A stretch of DNA of 64,000 nucleotides, from NCBI RefSeq assembly GCF_037038585.1, contig NC_092521.1, positions 72,840,898-72,904,897 on the forward strand, written 5' to 3'. Numbering within the stretch: position 1 is the first letter of the stretch; every line of letters starts with the position of its first letter. This document shows positions 15,601 to 23,749 of the stretch, in pieces. The notes beneath the pieces were generated by a model. The model had not been told where the DNA came from, searched no databases, and was given only the letters and a program-made list of their open reading frames with translations. The translations under genes were made by a program, and so were the position numbers. This DNA is from Patagioenas fasciata (taxonomy: Eukaryota > Chordata > Aves > Columbiformes > Columbidae).

Positions 15601-17565
15601 GTGTAACTTAGTGGAGGAAAATACATGTAACACAGGTCTTATTAGGAGAAACATTATTTGAATGTGTTGTTTGTGTTTTTTTGTTTTTTGGTTTTTTTTT
15701 CCTGATGTTTATGTAGAAATAATGTAAGGTTAAGATTGAAAATATTAATACTTGTCACCACTTCATAGAAGAGCATGGCAAGCACACTCCAAAGCTTTTA
15801 CTGTGCACATAGTTTGATGTTGAGATGTTGTGGCACAATTTTTTTGACACAAATATTTTTTTTATTATTGTTCTAGTCCACATCTCAGCTGGTGCCAGAG
15901 GTTGTGGTAGCCATACAGTTTGTGGTGACTGGTGGTAAATGGCCAGCTCTAATAATAATAGTAACCAAATTACCACAAAGACTGAGTCTCTTGGATCATG
16001 GTCCAGGCACTGGATTTTTCTTCAGAAAATGCATCACTCTTTGCACTTGGCAAAGTGTAGGATCCTTCACATATTAACAAAACAAATAAATACAATCTGC
16101 CGATGCTGAGGCTTGAATGTGACAAAGGCATGTCACGAAGTGCTTTAGTAATAATAATAACCACCCAATTTTCACATTTTTAGATTGAAAATAATTGTTA
16201 GGCTTCATTATCATTTTTGTTCCAATACAGAAGTAAAAAAATGCCTTTAGATAAAATAAAATAACATTTCAAGCAAACGAAAATTTTCTCCCTATCTATT
16301 GTCACCTAATGTTTAAGGGAAAAAAAAAATAGAGAAAAAAACCAAACCAAACAAAACAATAACAAAATGTTGTTGAGCTAAGGTTTTGTGGCAGCCTCTG
16401 AAGCTCTGTGGCTTTATAACTCACAGGTAATATTTAATAGTCATTTTCACATCTTATATTTCTCTACACCAAGGGTCTCTGACCCCATCTTGTTCTACTG
16501 GCTGTCTCTTGGAGTGTTATAGTTTAGATGTGTGTAACTTGTACCTTTTTTATAAATTATTAACTACCTTGAGGGCAAACTCTTTTTGTAGATCCATAAA
16601 CTAGCATTTTACTTCATATTCAGACTTGATTTGTATTCATGTCTAAGAAGCATTCTGGCTCAGTGTTTTTGAAATGTTTCAAGGGAAAGAAAATCTCATA
16701 CTCAGGTGTGTTTGAACTAAGGACCTGGGAAGGAAGCCCAGATTTAGTGTTAAGTGCACACTGGTTTTTTTATGTTGCTGGTACTGCCATATCCACGCTT
16801 GCCTGGAGGGCTGTCACTATACCACACTTCCACACTGTTTGTTCTGCTTCTCAGGCAGTGAGCTTATGAGTTTCTGTCAATCCCAGGAGGATCTTCATCT
16901 TCACTACATTTTGTAAGTGCCAGCTGAGGAGCTGCTGAGTGCATTGGCCCATCCCAGGTACAGCGAGAGCATCTGGCTGCTATGCCTATCAGGAAGACAG
17001 ATGTGGGAGATGCGAAGTGTCCACGCTACATCATGCTATTAGCTTTTTTGCAAGATGATGTGGTTCATGTACTTTCAGAAAACTTTGGTTGGGCTTTTTA
17101 CAAGTTCATTGGGAGAAACACTTGATTGCTGAGAAATGTCATCAAACTACATGCATCTGCAGAGTATTAGCTGCCTATGGGCATCTATCCTTGTCCTTTT
17201 TTTGTTTTCTTTGTGAAAGATAGGGTTCTCCACCATATTCCCACATTCTCCAACCACAGCAATGGTTGCAGAATGCTACAAATAGCAGTCACCTAATTGA
17301 AATAGCCGTAAGTGGCAGATATTTGCATTCTAGCATGCAGACTGATGGGCCAGTCCACAAATCAATTGAATATTGCAGTCATAGAAGATGAGATAAACTC
17401 CTGTAAGAAGTACAGCAGGCATAATTTTTGCAGGATTTTCTTGATGTAATACAAAAAGATAGTGACCTATGAGTATGTTCTCTGTGTCTAAGCATTGTAC
17501 AGAAGAACAGAATAAAACCACCAAGGCAGGTGCTACCATACACCTTTCCTTCCTGACTTCCACGG

Positions 17566-17610
17566 AAACAAAAAAAAAAAAAAAAAAAAAAACAAACACA
17601 AAAAAAACCA
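17566..17610. repeat. A-rich tract beside the ERV insertion
   Basis: A run of 23 A (17,570-17,592) continues into CAAACAC and more A. It lies just outside the 6-bp target duplication of the endogenous retrovirus, so it belongs to the host target site and not to the provirus. Confidence 0.9.
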
Positions 17611-17612
17611 CC

Positions 17613-17618
17613 TCATGT
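17613..17618. repeat. Target-site duplication, left copy
   Basis: TCATGT immediately before the first TG of the left LTR. The identical hexamer follows the right LTR at 23,744-23,749. A 6-bp duplication is typical of alpha- and betaretrovirus-like (class II) integrases. Confidence 0.93.
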
Positions 17619-18069
17619 TGTAGTGGTAGCAAATTCGACGAATCCAGACGCCGGCATAAGCTCTTTGATCGAACGGGCGGGCCGGGCGAGAGTAAGGAGT
17701 CTAATTCAATGTGAATTTACCATCCGTACTCTTTAATGAACTCTTAAACAACACTGAATATCAATGTCCCCGAGACCACGTTTTTCCAAGCCTTATATAC
17801 TCTATACCAAAAGGCCATGCGGCAAGTGCAGGCTACAATTGGTTACACTCACAGTCACTCATCCCCCCCCACTATGGTGATTGGCTGCAGGGCACTGTTC
17901 ACAGACTGTTCATGCGCAGCGGCAACGCCCCTCCTGCAGCCTGGGTCGAGGGCAGAGCGGCTTCTGTTTACTTTCCTTTTGTCTCTGGTGTCTCAGGGAA
18001 ATCCTTCCGTGTAGCACAGCCACATCAAGCCCTGGCTTGTTCACAGCACACAGCCAGAGACTCTCCACA
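17619..18069 (-). repeat. 3' LTR of the ERV
   Basis: 451 bp, starting TG and ending CA on either strand. In proviral orientation it begins TGTGGAGAG directly after the polypurine tract. It carries two CCAAT boxes (complements of ATTGG at 17,838-17,842 and 17,880-17,884), a TATA box (17,794-17,799) and an ATTAAA polyadenylation signal (17,732-17,737) about 57 nt after it, so the signal probably lies in R. U5 is the GC-rich last 100 nt or so. Compared with the 5' LTR there are two substitutions, both at CpG positions, and one T missing from a T run. Confidence 0.95.
17732..17737 (-). terminator. LTR polyadenylation signal ATTAAA
   Basis: TTTAAT on the plus strand reads ATTAAA in proviral sense, about 57 nt downstream of the TATA box. 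It is the common variant poly(A) hexamer and the likely 3'-processing signal of the proviral transcript. The same hexamer is in the 5' LTR at 23,405-23,410. Confidence 0.6.
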
Positions 18070-18100
18070 ATTCCTCCTTTTTTTTTTTTCTTTTTGGACA
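18070..18100 (-). promoter_or_regulatory. Polypurine tract (plus-strand primer)
   Basis: The plus strand shows a pyrimidine block that in proviral sense is a purine run of A residues ending AGGAGGAAT directly before the LTR TG. This is the standard position and form of the RNase H-resistant primer for plus-strand DNA synthesis. Confidence 0.9.
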
Positions 18101-18421
18101 AGCCAGGATTGATTAGCTGTGTGTACTAATCCTTCTTTGATATGTGATAAAAAACAACTTATACATAACATATAAATAACAACAACAATCAACGTAAACA
18201 GTGCACTTTGCAATAAACCTGAGGTATTCCATTGCCGTTTAAATATCGCAATGGATTGATTAAACAAATTCCAAGAACTTTGGTTTAAAGATACTCAACT
18301 TATAACAAACGATGTGCTGGGTGTTGATAAACTTACTCAAGAGGTAGTGGTGTTTAAAGATCTACTTATATAACTATAGTACACATACATGTCACAGCTA
18401 AATCAATACGAAGGTTACACC
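18070..18421 (-). other. 3' untranslated region of the ERV, no env
   Basis: Region between the pol stop and the 3' LTR. It has no long reading frame and nothing resembling a surface or transmembrane envelope domain. It is AT-rich in its middle part and ends in the polypurine tract against the LTR. Lack of env fits an intracellularly retrotransposing ERV or one that needs a helper. Confidence 0.8.
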
Positions 18422-19819
18422 TCACTCTGTGACCTCCGAGGGTTCTGCTGCAGGGAGTTGACTTGGTTGAGTTTGTTTCAACTCCGGCTTTACTGCTCGG
18501 CTTGGAACCCACAATGGACCTTGATCTGTGGAGAGACACATATACCCTCTACCATTAAAAATAACAGGTACTGGTCCCTTCCACAATCCAGTGGTGGGAT
18601 CACGATATCTCACCATGAATTCCGGTAAAGTGTTTTTCCTTCCTAGTCTGATCTGATAATGATGAATGATCACAGGAGGCTCCTCATGATCTCCAGTTAG
18701 ACATAAATAATTCAAGGTAAACAACACCTTTGCTAAACGCTGTTGACAATCTAACTCTTCCTGCTTCTGCTTGCTCAAATACCCTTTAATCATTTGATGT
18801 GCTCTCTCGATGATTCCTTGGCCTGTTGGGGAATGAGGTATACCTGTAACGTGTTTCACTCCCCATTTCATTAGAAAAGTTCTAACTTTCTGGCTAACAT
18901 AGGCAGGGCCATTGTCTGTCTTAATCTTTTCTGGGACACCCATTACAGCAAAACAAGCTGTAAGATGTTTACATACATGTAGTGCTTTTTCTCCTGGTAA
19001 AGCAGTAGCCCATATCATTTTTGAAAAAGTATCAATTGTGACATGCACATATTTAAGTCTTCCAAATTCTGGCACATGTGTCATATCCATTTGCCATACT
19101 TCTAAGGCTTTTAAACCTCGAGGATTGACACCGATTCCTATACCTAACATCTGGCTTCCACACTGAGGACATGCCTGTACAATACTTCTTGCTTCATTTA
19201 AAGTTAAATCGAATTGTCTTTGGAGACCTCTGGCATTCTGATGAAAGCTCTCATGACTTTGTCTCACTTGTTGGAATTTATCTGTTGGAGGCATGTGCTG
19301 TACTGAACTTACTAGACTATCTGCAATTTGATTTCCTTCACCTAGACCAAGATTCCATTGATGACTGCGGATGTGAATCACACAACAGGGTTCTTTTCTT
19401 TGATTTAAAATAGCTCTCAATTGTACAAACAATTTTCCTAATCGAGGATTATTCGATTGTCTTAACAGGGCATTTTCCATTCTGGGTATTACACCTGCTA
19501 CATACAAAGAATCTGTGACAACATTTAAAGCAGATTTCAGCCAATTATTTAAGGCCCATATTACTGCCGTGAGCTCTAAAGTCTGCAATGAATCCTCTTT
19601 TGAACCTTCAATTAAATGCTGTATCCATTGACTATTCTCTTGCCAGACACATGCTGCCTGGTGTCTTCGTTTTCCTGCATCTGTATATACTGTAAGGCCT
19701 TCAACAGGTTTTGCTTTTACTTTGCTTCTCTCTAACCACTGATTTGTTCTAAGGAATTGCCATAGTTTACCTTTTGGTTGTCGTGAATGTACCTTGCCTA
19801 TAAATCCTAATAATGCATT
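18422..19819 (-). CDS. RNase H and integrase part of ERV pol
   Basis: Open from just after the TAG at 19,820 to the pol stop. RNase H shows its first catalytic Asp in a YTDAG motif (codon 19,679-19,681), then an E in LELTAV, D in TDSLYV and D in GNQIAD. Integrase follows with an intact HHCC zinc site and a D,D-35-E core: D in WQMDMTH, D in KTDNGPAY and E in GQGIIERAH, with exactly 35 residues between the last two. The C-terminal domain has the usual GLWKGP and LWVPSRAVKP elements. All catalytic positions look intact, so this part has not decayed. It cannot be made as a normal Gag-Pol product because of the upstream stop and frameshift. Confidence 0.9.
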   Translation of the reverse strand, partial: NALLGFIGKVHSRQPKGKLWQFLRTNQWLERSKVKAKPVEGLTVYTDAGKRRHQAACVWQENSQWIQHLIEGSKEDSLQTLELTAVIWALNNWLKSALNVVTDSLYVAGVIPRMENALLRQSNNPRLGKLFVQLRAILNQRKEPCCVIHIRSHQWNLGLGEGNQIADSLVSSVQHMPPTDKFQQVRQSHESFHQNARGLQRQFDLTLNEARSIVQACPQCGSQMLGIGIGVNPRGLKALEVWQMDMTHVPEFGRLKYVHVTIDTFSKMIWATALPGEKALHVCKHLTACFAVMGVPEKIKTDNGPAYVSQKVRTFLMKWGVKHVTGIPHSPTGQGIIERAHQMIKGYLSKQKQEELDCQQRLAKVLFTLNYLCLTGDHEEPPVIIHHYQIRLGRKNTLPEFMVRYRDPTTGLWKGPVPVIFNGRGYMCLSTDQGPLWVPSRAVKPELKQTQPSQLPAAEPSEVTE

Positions 19820-20485
19820 CTATATAGGCATCGAATGTCTCAGCCACCATTCTAAATCGGCTCCATTTATCGGAATACTGATATCATCTGGTTCCTGACC
19901 GCTAATTTCTAATATTCGAGATCTTCCTGTTCGAATCAATTCTCCAATTGCTTCTGGTCTCGTTTGAATACTGAATTTTGGTTGGACACTGAGAAAAATC
20001 CACTCTAATAATCGCAAATCATTTTCTGTTTTCAATCTGACAGTGGCACAAAAGGAAGAATCTGTAGCAACATCTATGGGGAATTCCCCGTTTTTGTTTT
20101 GCCACTGGCAGATGATTGCACACGGATGTTCTAGATTGCTAATAAGGAGGGAAATTGGTCGATCAGAAAGTCTTCGGCTAGACCAATTTGTCTGTACTTT
20201 TTGTGTAATATCAGAAAGACATTTGAGATGCACGGACTCTAAGCTTATTTTCTTAGCTGGATCACCTCCTTTTAGAAGTGAAGTAAGAGGTGCTATATCA
20301 TTGTTAGTAATGCCTACGCAATTTCTAATCCATTGTATGTCCCCTAACAATTTTTGGACATCATTTAATGTTTGTAAATCAGTATGTAATTCAATTTTTT
20401 GTGGACGAATCTGTGCATCACAAATGGACCAACCAAGGTATTTCCAAGGTGCAGACTTTTGAACTTTCTCTGGAGCTATAACCAA
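19820..20485 (-). pseudogene. RT thumb and connection part of ERV pol
   Basis: A 221-codon open piece that begins near APEKVQ and KYLGW, the typical end of the RT palm/start of the thumb, and runs through LLGDIQWIR and the connection domain to the TAG at 19,820. It continues the palm domain at 21,108-20,518 after a frameshift. The large plus-strand frame at 20,043-20,462 is its antisense shadow. Confidence 0.88.
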
Positions 20486-20517
20486 CCCCTTTTCTTTGAG
20501 TTTGATCGTAATTTGGA

Positions 20518-21108
20518 CTATGGAACTGTGAACTCAGCTTGTTGACAGAACAGAATATCATCCATATAATGATAAATAATTGTTTGTTTCCATGATGCAC
20601 GAATAGGTTGAAGTGCCCATGCAACATACATTTGGCACAGTGTAGGAGAATTTTTCATACCTTGCGGTAGCACTACCCACTCATACCTTTTAGCTGGTTC
20701 CGCTTTGTTTACTGAAGGCAGTGTAAATGCAAAACGCTGTGTATCTTGTTCATGTAAAGGAATGGTAAAGAAACAATCCTTTAAATCTATAATTAGAATA
20801 TGCCAATTTTCTGGTAACATTACAGGTGATGGTAATCCAGGCTGTAAAGCACCCATGGCTTGCATTTGATCATTTACCTTTCGCAAGTCATGTAATAATC
20901 GCCACTTTCCACTCTTTTTTGGTATTACAAAAATTGGGGTATTCCATGGACTAGTAGAAGGCTTGATATGGCCTGCAACTAATTGCTCTTCTACTAATTC
21001 ACGTGCCTTTTGCAGTCGCTCTTCTGTTAATGGCCACTGGTCAACCCAAACTGGGCTATCTGTTAACCAGGTCAATGGAGGGTTGGGAAACTGCTTTCCA
21101 GTGACCAC
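20518..21108 (-). CDS. RT fingers/palm part of ERV pol
   Basis: Residues 27-60 resemble the start of a class II RT ([16 protein letters not shown]). Motif A is IIDLKDCFF with its catalytic Asp at about 108, motif B is [13 protein letters not shown] (147-159), and motif C is YMDD at 181-184. These catalytic residues are intact. The frame stops about ten residues after YMDD, where a frameshift separates it from the thumb. The motifs are closest to the betaretrovirus/ERVK type. Confidence 0.92.
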   Translation of the reverse strand: MVTGKQFPNPPLTWLTDSPVWVDQWPLTEERLQKARELVEEQLVAGHIKPSTSPWNTPIFVIPKKSGKWRLLHDLRKVNDQMQAMGALQPGLPSPVMLPENWHILIIDLKDCFFTIPLHEQDTQRFAFTLPSVNKAEPAKRYEWVVLPQGMKNSPTLCQMYVAWALQPIRASWKQTIIYHYMDDILFCQQAEFTVP

Positions 21109-21950
21109 TAAGGAAAAGGCGAAGTAGTTAACACAGCACCAAGTTGCCCCAAGACGTCACGGCCAATAAGCGCCTCAAGGCTGCTTGGCAATTCCATTAC
21201 ATACACCCTAAGGGTAACACATTGACCTTCAGGGAAACTAATCGAAATGGGATCAACACTTATATTTGGAGTAGTTTGACCCCCTACTCCAGCAACAGTG
21301 GAAGAGATTGATTTTTGAAGTTTCCAATTTCGTGGCCATTTGAATTGACTAATGATGGAGACATCAGCTCCAGTATCAAGCATTGCATTTACCTCTACAA
21401 CAACAGTAGAATCAGACTGAAATAGTTGCACACGTAACATGGGACGGTGAGTCATTGATGAGGTGAAGCAAACTGCAGGACCGGTCGATCCAAATCCTTT
21501 ATCACGCCTTTCTGTTGAGGATGCTGGAGGAACTCCTGGAAGCATTGGTAGGCAGTTTTCCAGTGCTACTACCTGAGCTATTCTACTCCCAGAAGGAATA
21601 AAAATTGGCGGATGCAGAGTGTAGGCCAGGATTTGAACAGTTCCTGTGAAATCTGCATCAATTATACCTGGTATTACTATAAGACCTTTGATACTAGCAG
21701 AAGAACGGCCAATCAATAGGCCTCCAATGAGACTATCTTGTCTAAATAAAGGTCCTTTAGCATTCGTTGGTATTCTGTGAATTGCAGTATTGGTCAATGT
21801 TATATCTACTGCTGTCTCCACATCAACTCTGAGGCTTCCTGCGGTGCTTGGCTTGTTGAGGTGAAAGAAGCCTGGTTCACGGTTGGTCGCTGATTGTGAT
21901 ACAGGTTCGGAGATGTTCTTTGTGTCCGGTAGCTGCTGAACGTATACCAT
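21108..21950 (-). CDS. ERV dUTPase-protease (pro)
   Basis: 280 codons from a chance ATG to a TAG. Residues about 37-131 form a dUTPase-like domain: [26 protein letters not shown] and RIAQVV match motifs 1-4. The usual motif-3 Tyr is Phe, and the glycine-rich motif 5 is not visible. Residues about 170-275 are an aspartic protease with LDTGAD (191-196), a glycine-rich flap (AGVGG, 220-224) and GRDVLG (263-268). A dUTPase fused upstream of the protease is typical of betaretroviruses and class II ERVs. The frame is now +1 relative to gag, not the -1 expected for ribosomal frameshifting, because of the gag deletion. The stop sits in a CCTTTTCCTTAG context, with pol in the -1 frame. Confidence 0.9.
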   Translation of the reverse strand: MVYVQQLPDTKNISEPVSQSATNREPGFFHLNKPSTAGSLRVDVETAVDITLTNTAIHRIPTNAKGPLFRQDSLIGGLLIGRSSASIKGLIVIPGIIDADFTGTVQILAYTLHPPIFIPSGSRIAQVVALENCLPMLPGVPPASSTERRDKGFGSTGPAVCFTSSMTHRPMLRVQLFQSDSTVVVEVNAMLDTGADVSIISQFKWPRNWKLQKSISSTVAGVGGQTTPNISVDPISISFPEGQCVTLRVYVMELPSSLEALIGRDVLGQLGAVLTTSPFP

Positions 21951-23052
21951 AGTTTGTGATTATTTGTTTTGCTTGTTGCAAAATTTTCCAATCATGTGGT
22001 TCCCATACTGCTGTCTGAGTGTTCATATTTTGAATTACCGGTAGGGCTAATTTTGCTGGAGACCAATCACCTTCTAGGATGGCATCTTTGATGACCCCTG
22101 ACCATCTGCCACGTCGGGGCTGTGGCTGGTCAGTAGAATCTATAGGCACCTTTGATTGCATTGTTTGTGAAGGGCAAGCTGGTTTTTGAAACTCAATTTG
22201 TTCCTTATTTTTCTCTACATTTGACACTCTTAAGTTAAGTTGTTCAAGCTTGTTGGTAATGACTTGCAGTAACTGCTCTACTGCTTGGGGTGAGCCCAAT
22301 GATGTAGGAGGAGGCTCACAAAAAACTTCCGCGGGTGCTTGCGGAGGCAAAGTTTGAGGCGGCCCCGGCCCTGGCGGCGGCGGCCCGGCCGGTCCGGGCC
22401 CAGCCCCCACGCTTTTCTCGGAGGGAGGGGGGGCGTCCGGCTCGGGGCAGGGCAGAGGCGGAGCGGTAGGAGGAGGGCGGCACTCAGGGCCTCCCACATC
22501 CGGACAGTCGACTAGTTGCACTTCCGCCTTCTTGGCACATTGCCCCAGAGACTCGGAGGGGGAAACTTCCAGTCCTTTGTTTACGAGCCGCGAAGTTTCT
22601 AATCCGCGTTGCAGATCGGATTGTGAAAGTATTGGCTGAGCCGGGACCCCGCGACCACCCCGAACGGCAGGCAGACCCCACAGAGTAGCCCACAGGCCCC
22701 TCTTTTCTTTTGGACAAGTTTTATCAGTCCAGGTTTGTTCTGGGACAAGCGCCTCCGCGGCTCTTAGGGCGGCACGTTGTTCCGATTTCATAATTTCTAA
22801 TGATTCTAATACGGTTTTCCACAATTCTCTCACAGATTTAATTTCTTTCTCTTCTTCCCCTCTGATAGTTTTGTCCCACATAGTGTCCCCCACTGATCTC
22901 CATTCTGTTGGGGAAAACAAAAGTGGAACTTCTCCAAAGTGTCCCCACTTCTGAGCTAAAAAAATCAATGTGATTAGCTTTTCCTGTGACGATTCAATAC
23001 CTCTCTTAGAGAGAATAGTCGTCAGCAGTGCCGCGGCTGTTTCAATATCCAT
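21877..23052 (-). pseudogene. ERV gag, truncated in capsid
   Basis: 391 codons from an ATG in a strong initiation context (A at -3, G at +4). Residues 1-100 are a matrix-like helical domain. A proline-rich block at about 193-240 holds a PTAP motif (195-198), the TSG101-binding late domain. Residues 255-290 form a leucine/isoleucine-spaced likely coiled coil. From about 325 the start of a retroviral capsid is clear (ALPVIQN, AVWEPHDW, LQQAKQ). Right after NYGI the homology ends and the frame runs 21 residues into the dUTPase region before stopping. The rest of capsid and all nucleocapsid, including its zinc knuckles, are missing. The GC-rich proline block stands out from the AT-rich surroundings. 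Confidence 0.9.
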
Positions 23053-23271
23053 TATCTTATCAGCGCGGTCTTAACGTAGGATGCGAGTGGCCAGCTCGAC
23101 AGGTGCCCGTCTTTTGATATCGGACTAAGCACACTATCCCACACCCCGGCTTGGCTCCGTTTTTTATGAACGCTGCTCACCGCAGTAATTTCGATCCGGA
23201 GCGTTATGCTTTGCTAACGATCCATCCCTCTGCTACCATTTGTAGATCCGGAATGTTATGCTTTGCTAACG
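23053..23271 (-). other. ERV leader (5' UTR between PBS and gag)
   Basis: About 220 nt between the primer binding site and the gag ATG, moderately GC-rich and without a long frame. Retroviral packaging signals normally lie here, but I cannot identify one from sequence alone. Its LTR-proximal part is taken up by a tandem duplication (23,193-23,295). Confidence 0.75.
23220..23238 (-). promoter_or_regulatory. Distal, decayed second PBS copy
   Basis: Second copy of the tRNA-complementary sequence in the outer unit of the leader duplication. It differs from the initiator-tRNA-Met 3' end by one extra C and one A-to-T change, so it is probably a poor primer site. Confidence 0.75.
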
Positions 23272-23289
23272 AACCATCCTCTGCTACCA
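23272..23289 (-). promoter_or_regulatory. Primer binding site, initiator tRNA-Met
   Basis: The plus strand here reads as the 3' 18 nt of vertebrate initiator tRNA-Met including CCA (AACCATCC, then TCTGCTACCA), a full 18-nt match. It lies two bases from the LTR, the standard place for the minus-strand primer site. The well-known avian alpharetroviruses use tRNA-Trp, so this priming marks a different lineage. The tRNA identity is from my knowledge of the tRNA sequence. Confidence 0.87.
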
Positions 23290-23291
23290 TT

Positions 23292-23743
23292 TGTAGTGGT
23301 AGCAAATTCGACGAATCCAGACGCCGGCATAAGCTCTTTGATCGAACGGGCGGGCCGGGCGAGAGTAAGGAGTCTAATTCAATGTGAATTTACCATCCGT
23401 ACTCTTTAATGAACTCTTAAACAACACTGAATATCAATGTCCCCGAGACCACGTTTTTTCCAAGCCTTATATACTCTATACCAAAAGGCCATGCGGCAAG
23501 TGCAGGCTACAATTGGTTACACTCACAGTCACTCATCCCCCCCCACTATGGTGATTGGCTGCAGGGCACTGTTCACAGACTGTTCATGCACAGCGGCAAC
23601 GCCCCTCCTGCAGCCTGGGTCGAGGGCAGAGCGGCTTCTGTTTACTTTCCTTTTGTCTCTGGTGTCTCAGGGAAATCCTTCCGTGTAGCACAGCCGCATC
23701 AAGCCCTGGCTTGTTCACAGCACACAGCCAGAGACTCTCCACA
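23292..23743 (-). repeat. 5' LTR of the ERV (promoter LTR)
   Basis: 452 bp, near-identical to the 3' LTR: one extra T in a T run and two CpG-type G/A differences. In proviral sense it has two CCAAT boxes (complements of ATTGG at 23,554-23,558 and 23,512-23,516), a TATA box and an ATTAAA signal. Two short frames in it are shared with the other LTR and are not genes. Confidence 0.95.
23468..23473 (-). promoter_or_regulatory. LTR TATA box
   Basis: GTATATAAGG in proviral sense, about 40 nt downstream of the nearer CCAAT box and 57 nt upstream of ATTAAA. It is the likely core promoter of the proviral transcript, with R starting about 25-30 nt further on. Both LTRs carry it. Confidence 0.75.
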
Positions 23744-23749
23744 TCATGT
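23744..23749. repeat. Target-site duplication, right copy
   Basis: TCATGT directly after the terminal CA of the right LTR, identical to 17,613-17,618. It fixes the proviral boundary to the base. Confidence 0.93.

Larger units (their letters stand above)
1..17548. other. AT-rich unique DNA without recognisable genes
   Basis: I see no gene here. Reading frames are short (longest 121 codons, minus strand, 11,167-11,532), lack recognisable motifs and carry no consistent codon signal. The stretch contains ordinary low-complexity tracts: a (TA) run at 621-638, an A23 run at 3648-3670, and T-rich runs near 4517-4536, 5831-5847, 6147-6161 and 10,172-10,204. A small nested inverted repeat lies at 13,037-13,064. 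It could be intergenic or part of a very long intron; nothing visible decides this. Confidence 0.6.
18422..21108 (-). pseudogene. ERV pol, broken by one frameshift and one stop
   Basis: The pol region reads RT palm, then thumb/connection, RNase H and integrase. Three open pieces are visible: 21,108-20,518, 20,485-19,820 and the piece ending at 18,422. The first and second are in different frames, so a small frameshift lies near 20,490-20,520. The second and third are in the same frame, separated only by a TAG codon at 19,820-19,822. The start of pol is in the -1 frame relative to the protease stop, the normal retroviral arrangement for ribosomal frameshifting. The in-frame GTG at 21,108 is not expected to be a real initiator. 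Confidence 0.93.
23193..23295 (-). repeat. Tandem duplication covering PBS and LTR edge
   Basis: Two adjacent units, 23,193-23,244 (52 bp) and 23,245-23,295 (51 bp), each starting GATCCGGA and ending CTACCATTTGTA. They differ at three or four positions and one 1-nt indel. Each unit includes the primer-binding-site sequence, the 2-nt spacer and the last four bases of the LTR, so the duplication spans the LTR/PBS junction. Confidence 0.9.
17619..23743 (-). mobile_element. Class II endogenous retrovirus, full LTR-to-LTR, env-less
   Basis: A provirus on the minus strand, bounded by 451/452-bp LTRs of TG...CA form and a perfect 6-bp target duplication. In its own 5'-3' order it holds the 5' LTR (23,292-23,743), primer binding site (23,272-23,289), a leader with a tandem duplication, gag (23,052-21,877), dUTPase-protease (21,950-21,108), pol (to 18,422), a polypurine tract and the 3' LTR (17,619-18,069). 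The dUTPase joined upstream of the protease and the betaretrovirus-like RT place it in class II (ERVK-like). There is no room for env: only about 350 bp separate the pol stop from the 3' LTR. The LTRs differ at two positions plus one T-run length, which indicates a recent insertion. The interior is defective: capsid C-terminus and nucleocapsid are gone, and pol has one frameshift and one in-frame stop. Confidence 0.96.

Noticed and set aside
17711..18129. 133- and 82-codon plus-strand frames
   Set aside because: They lie in the antisense strand of the 3' LTR, and similar frames recur in the 5' LTR. They are by-products of LTR sequence.
20043..20462. 139-codon plus-strand frame
   Set aside because: Antisense shadow of the RT thumb/connection region.
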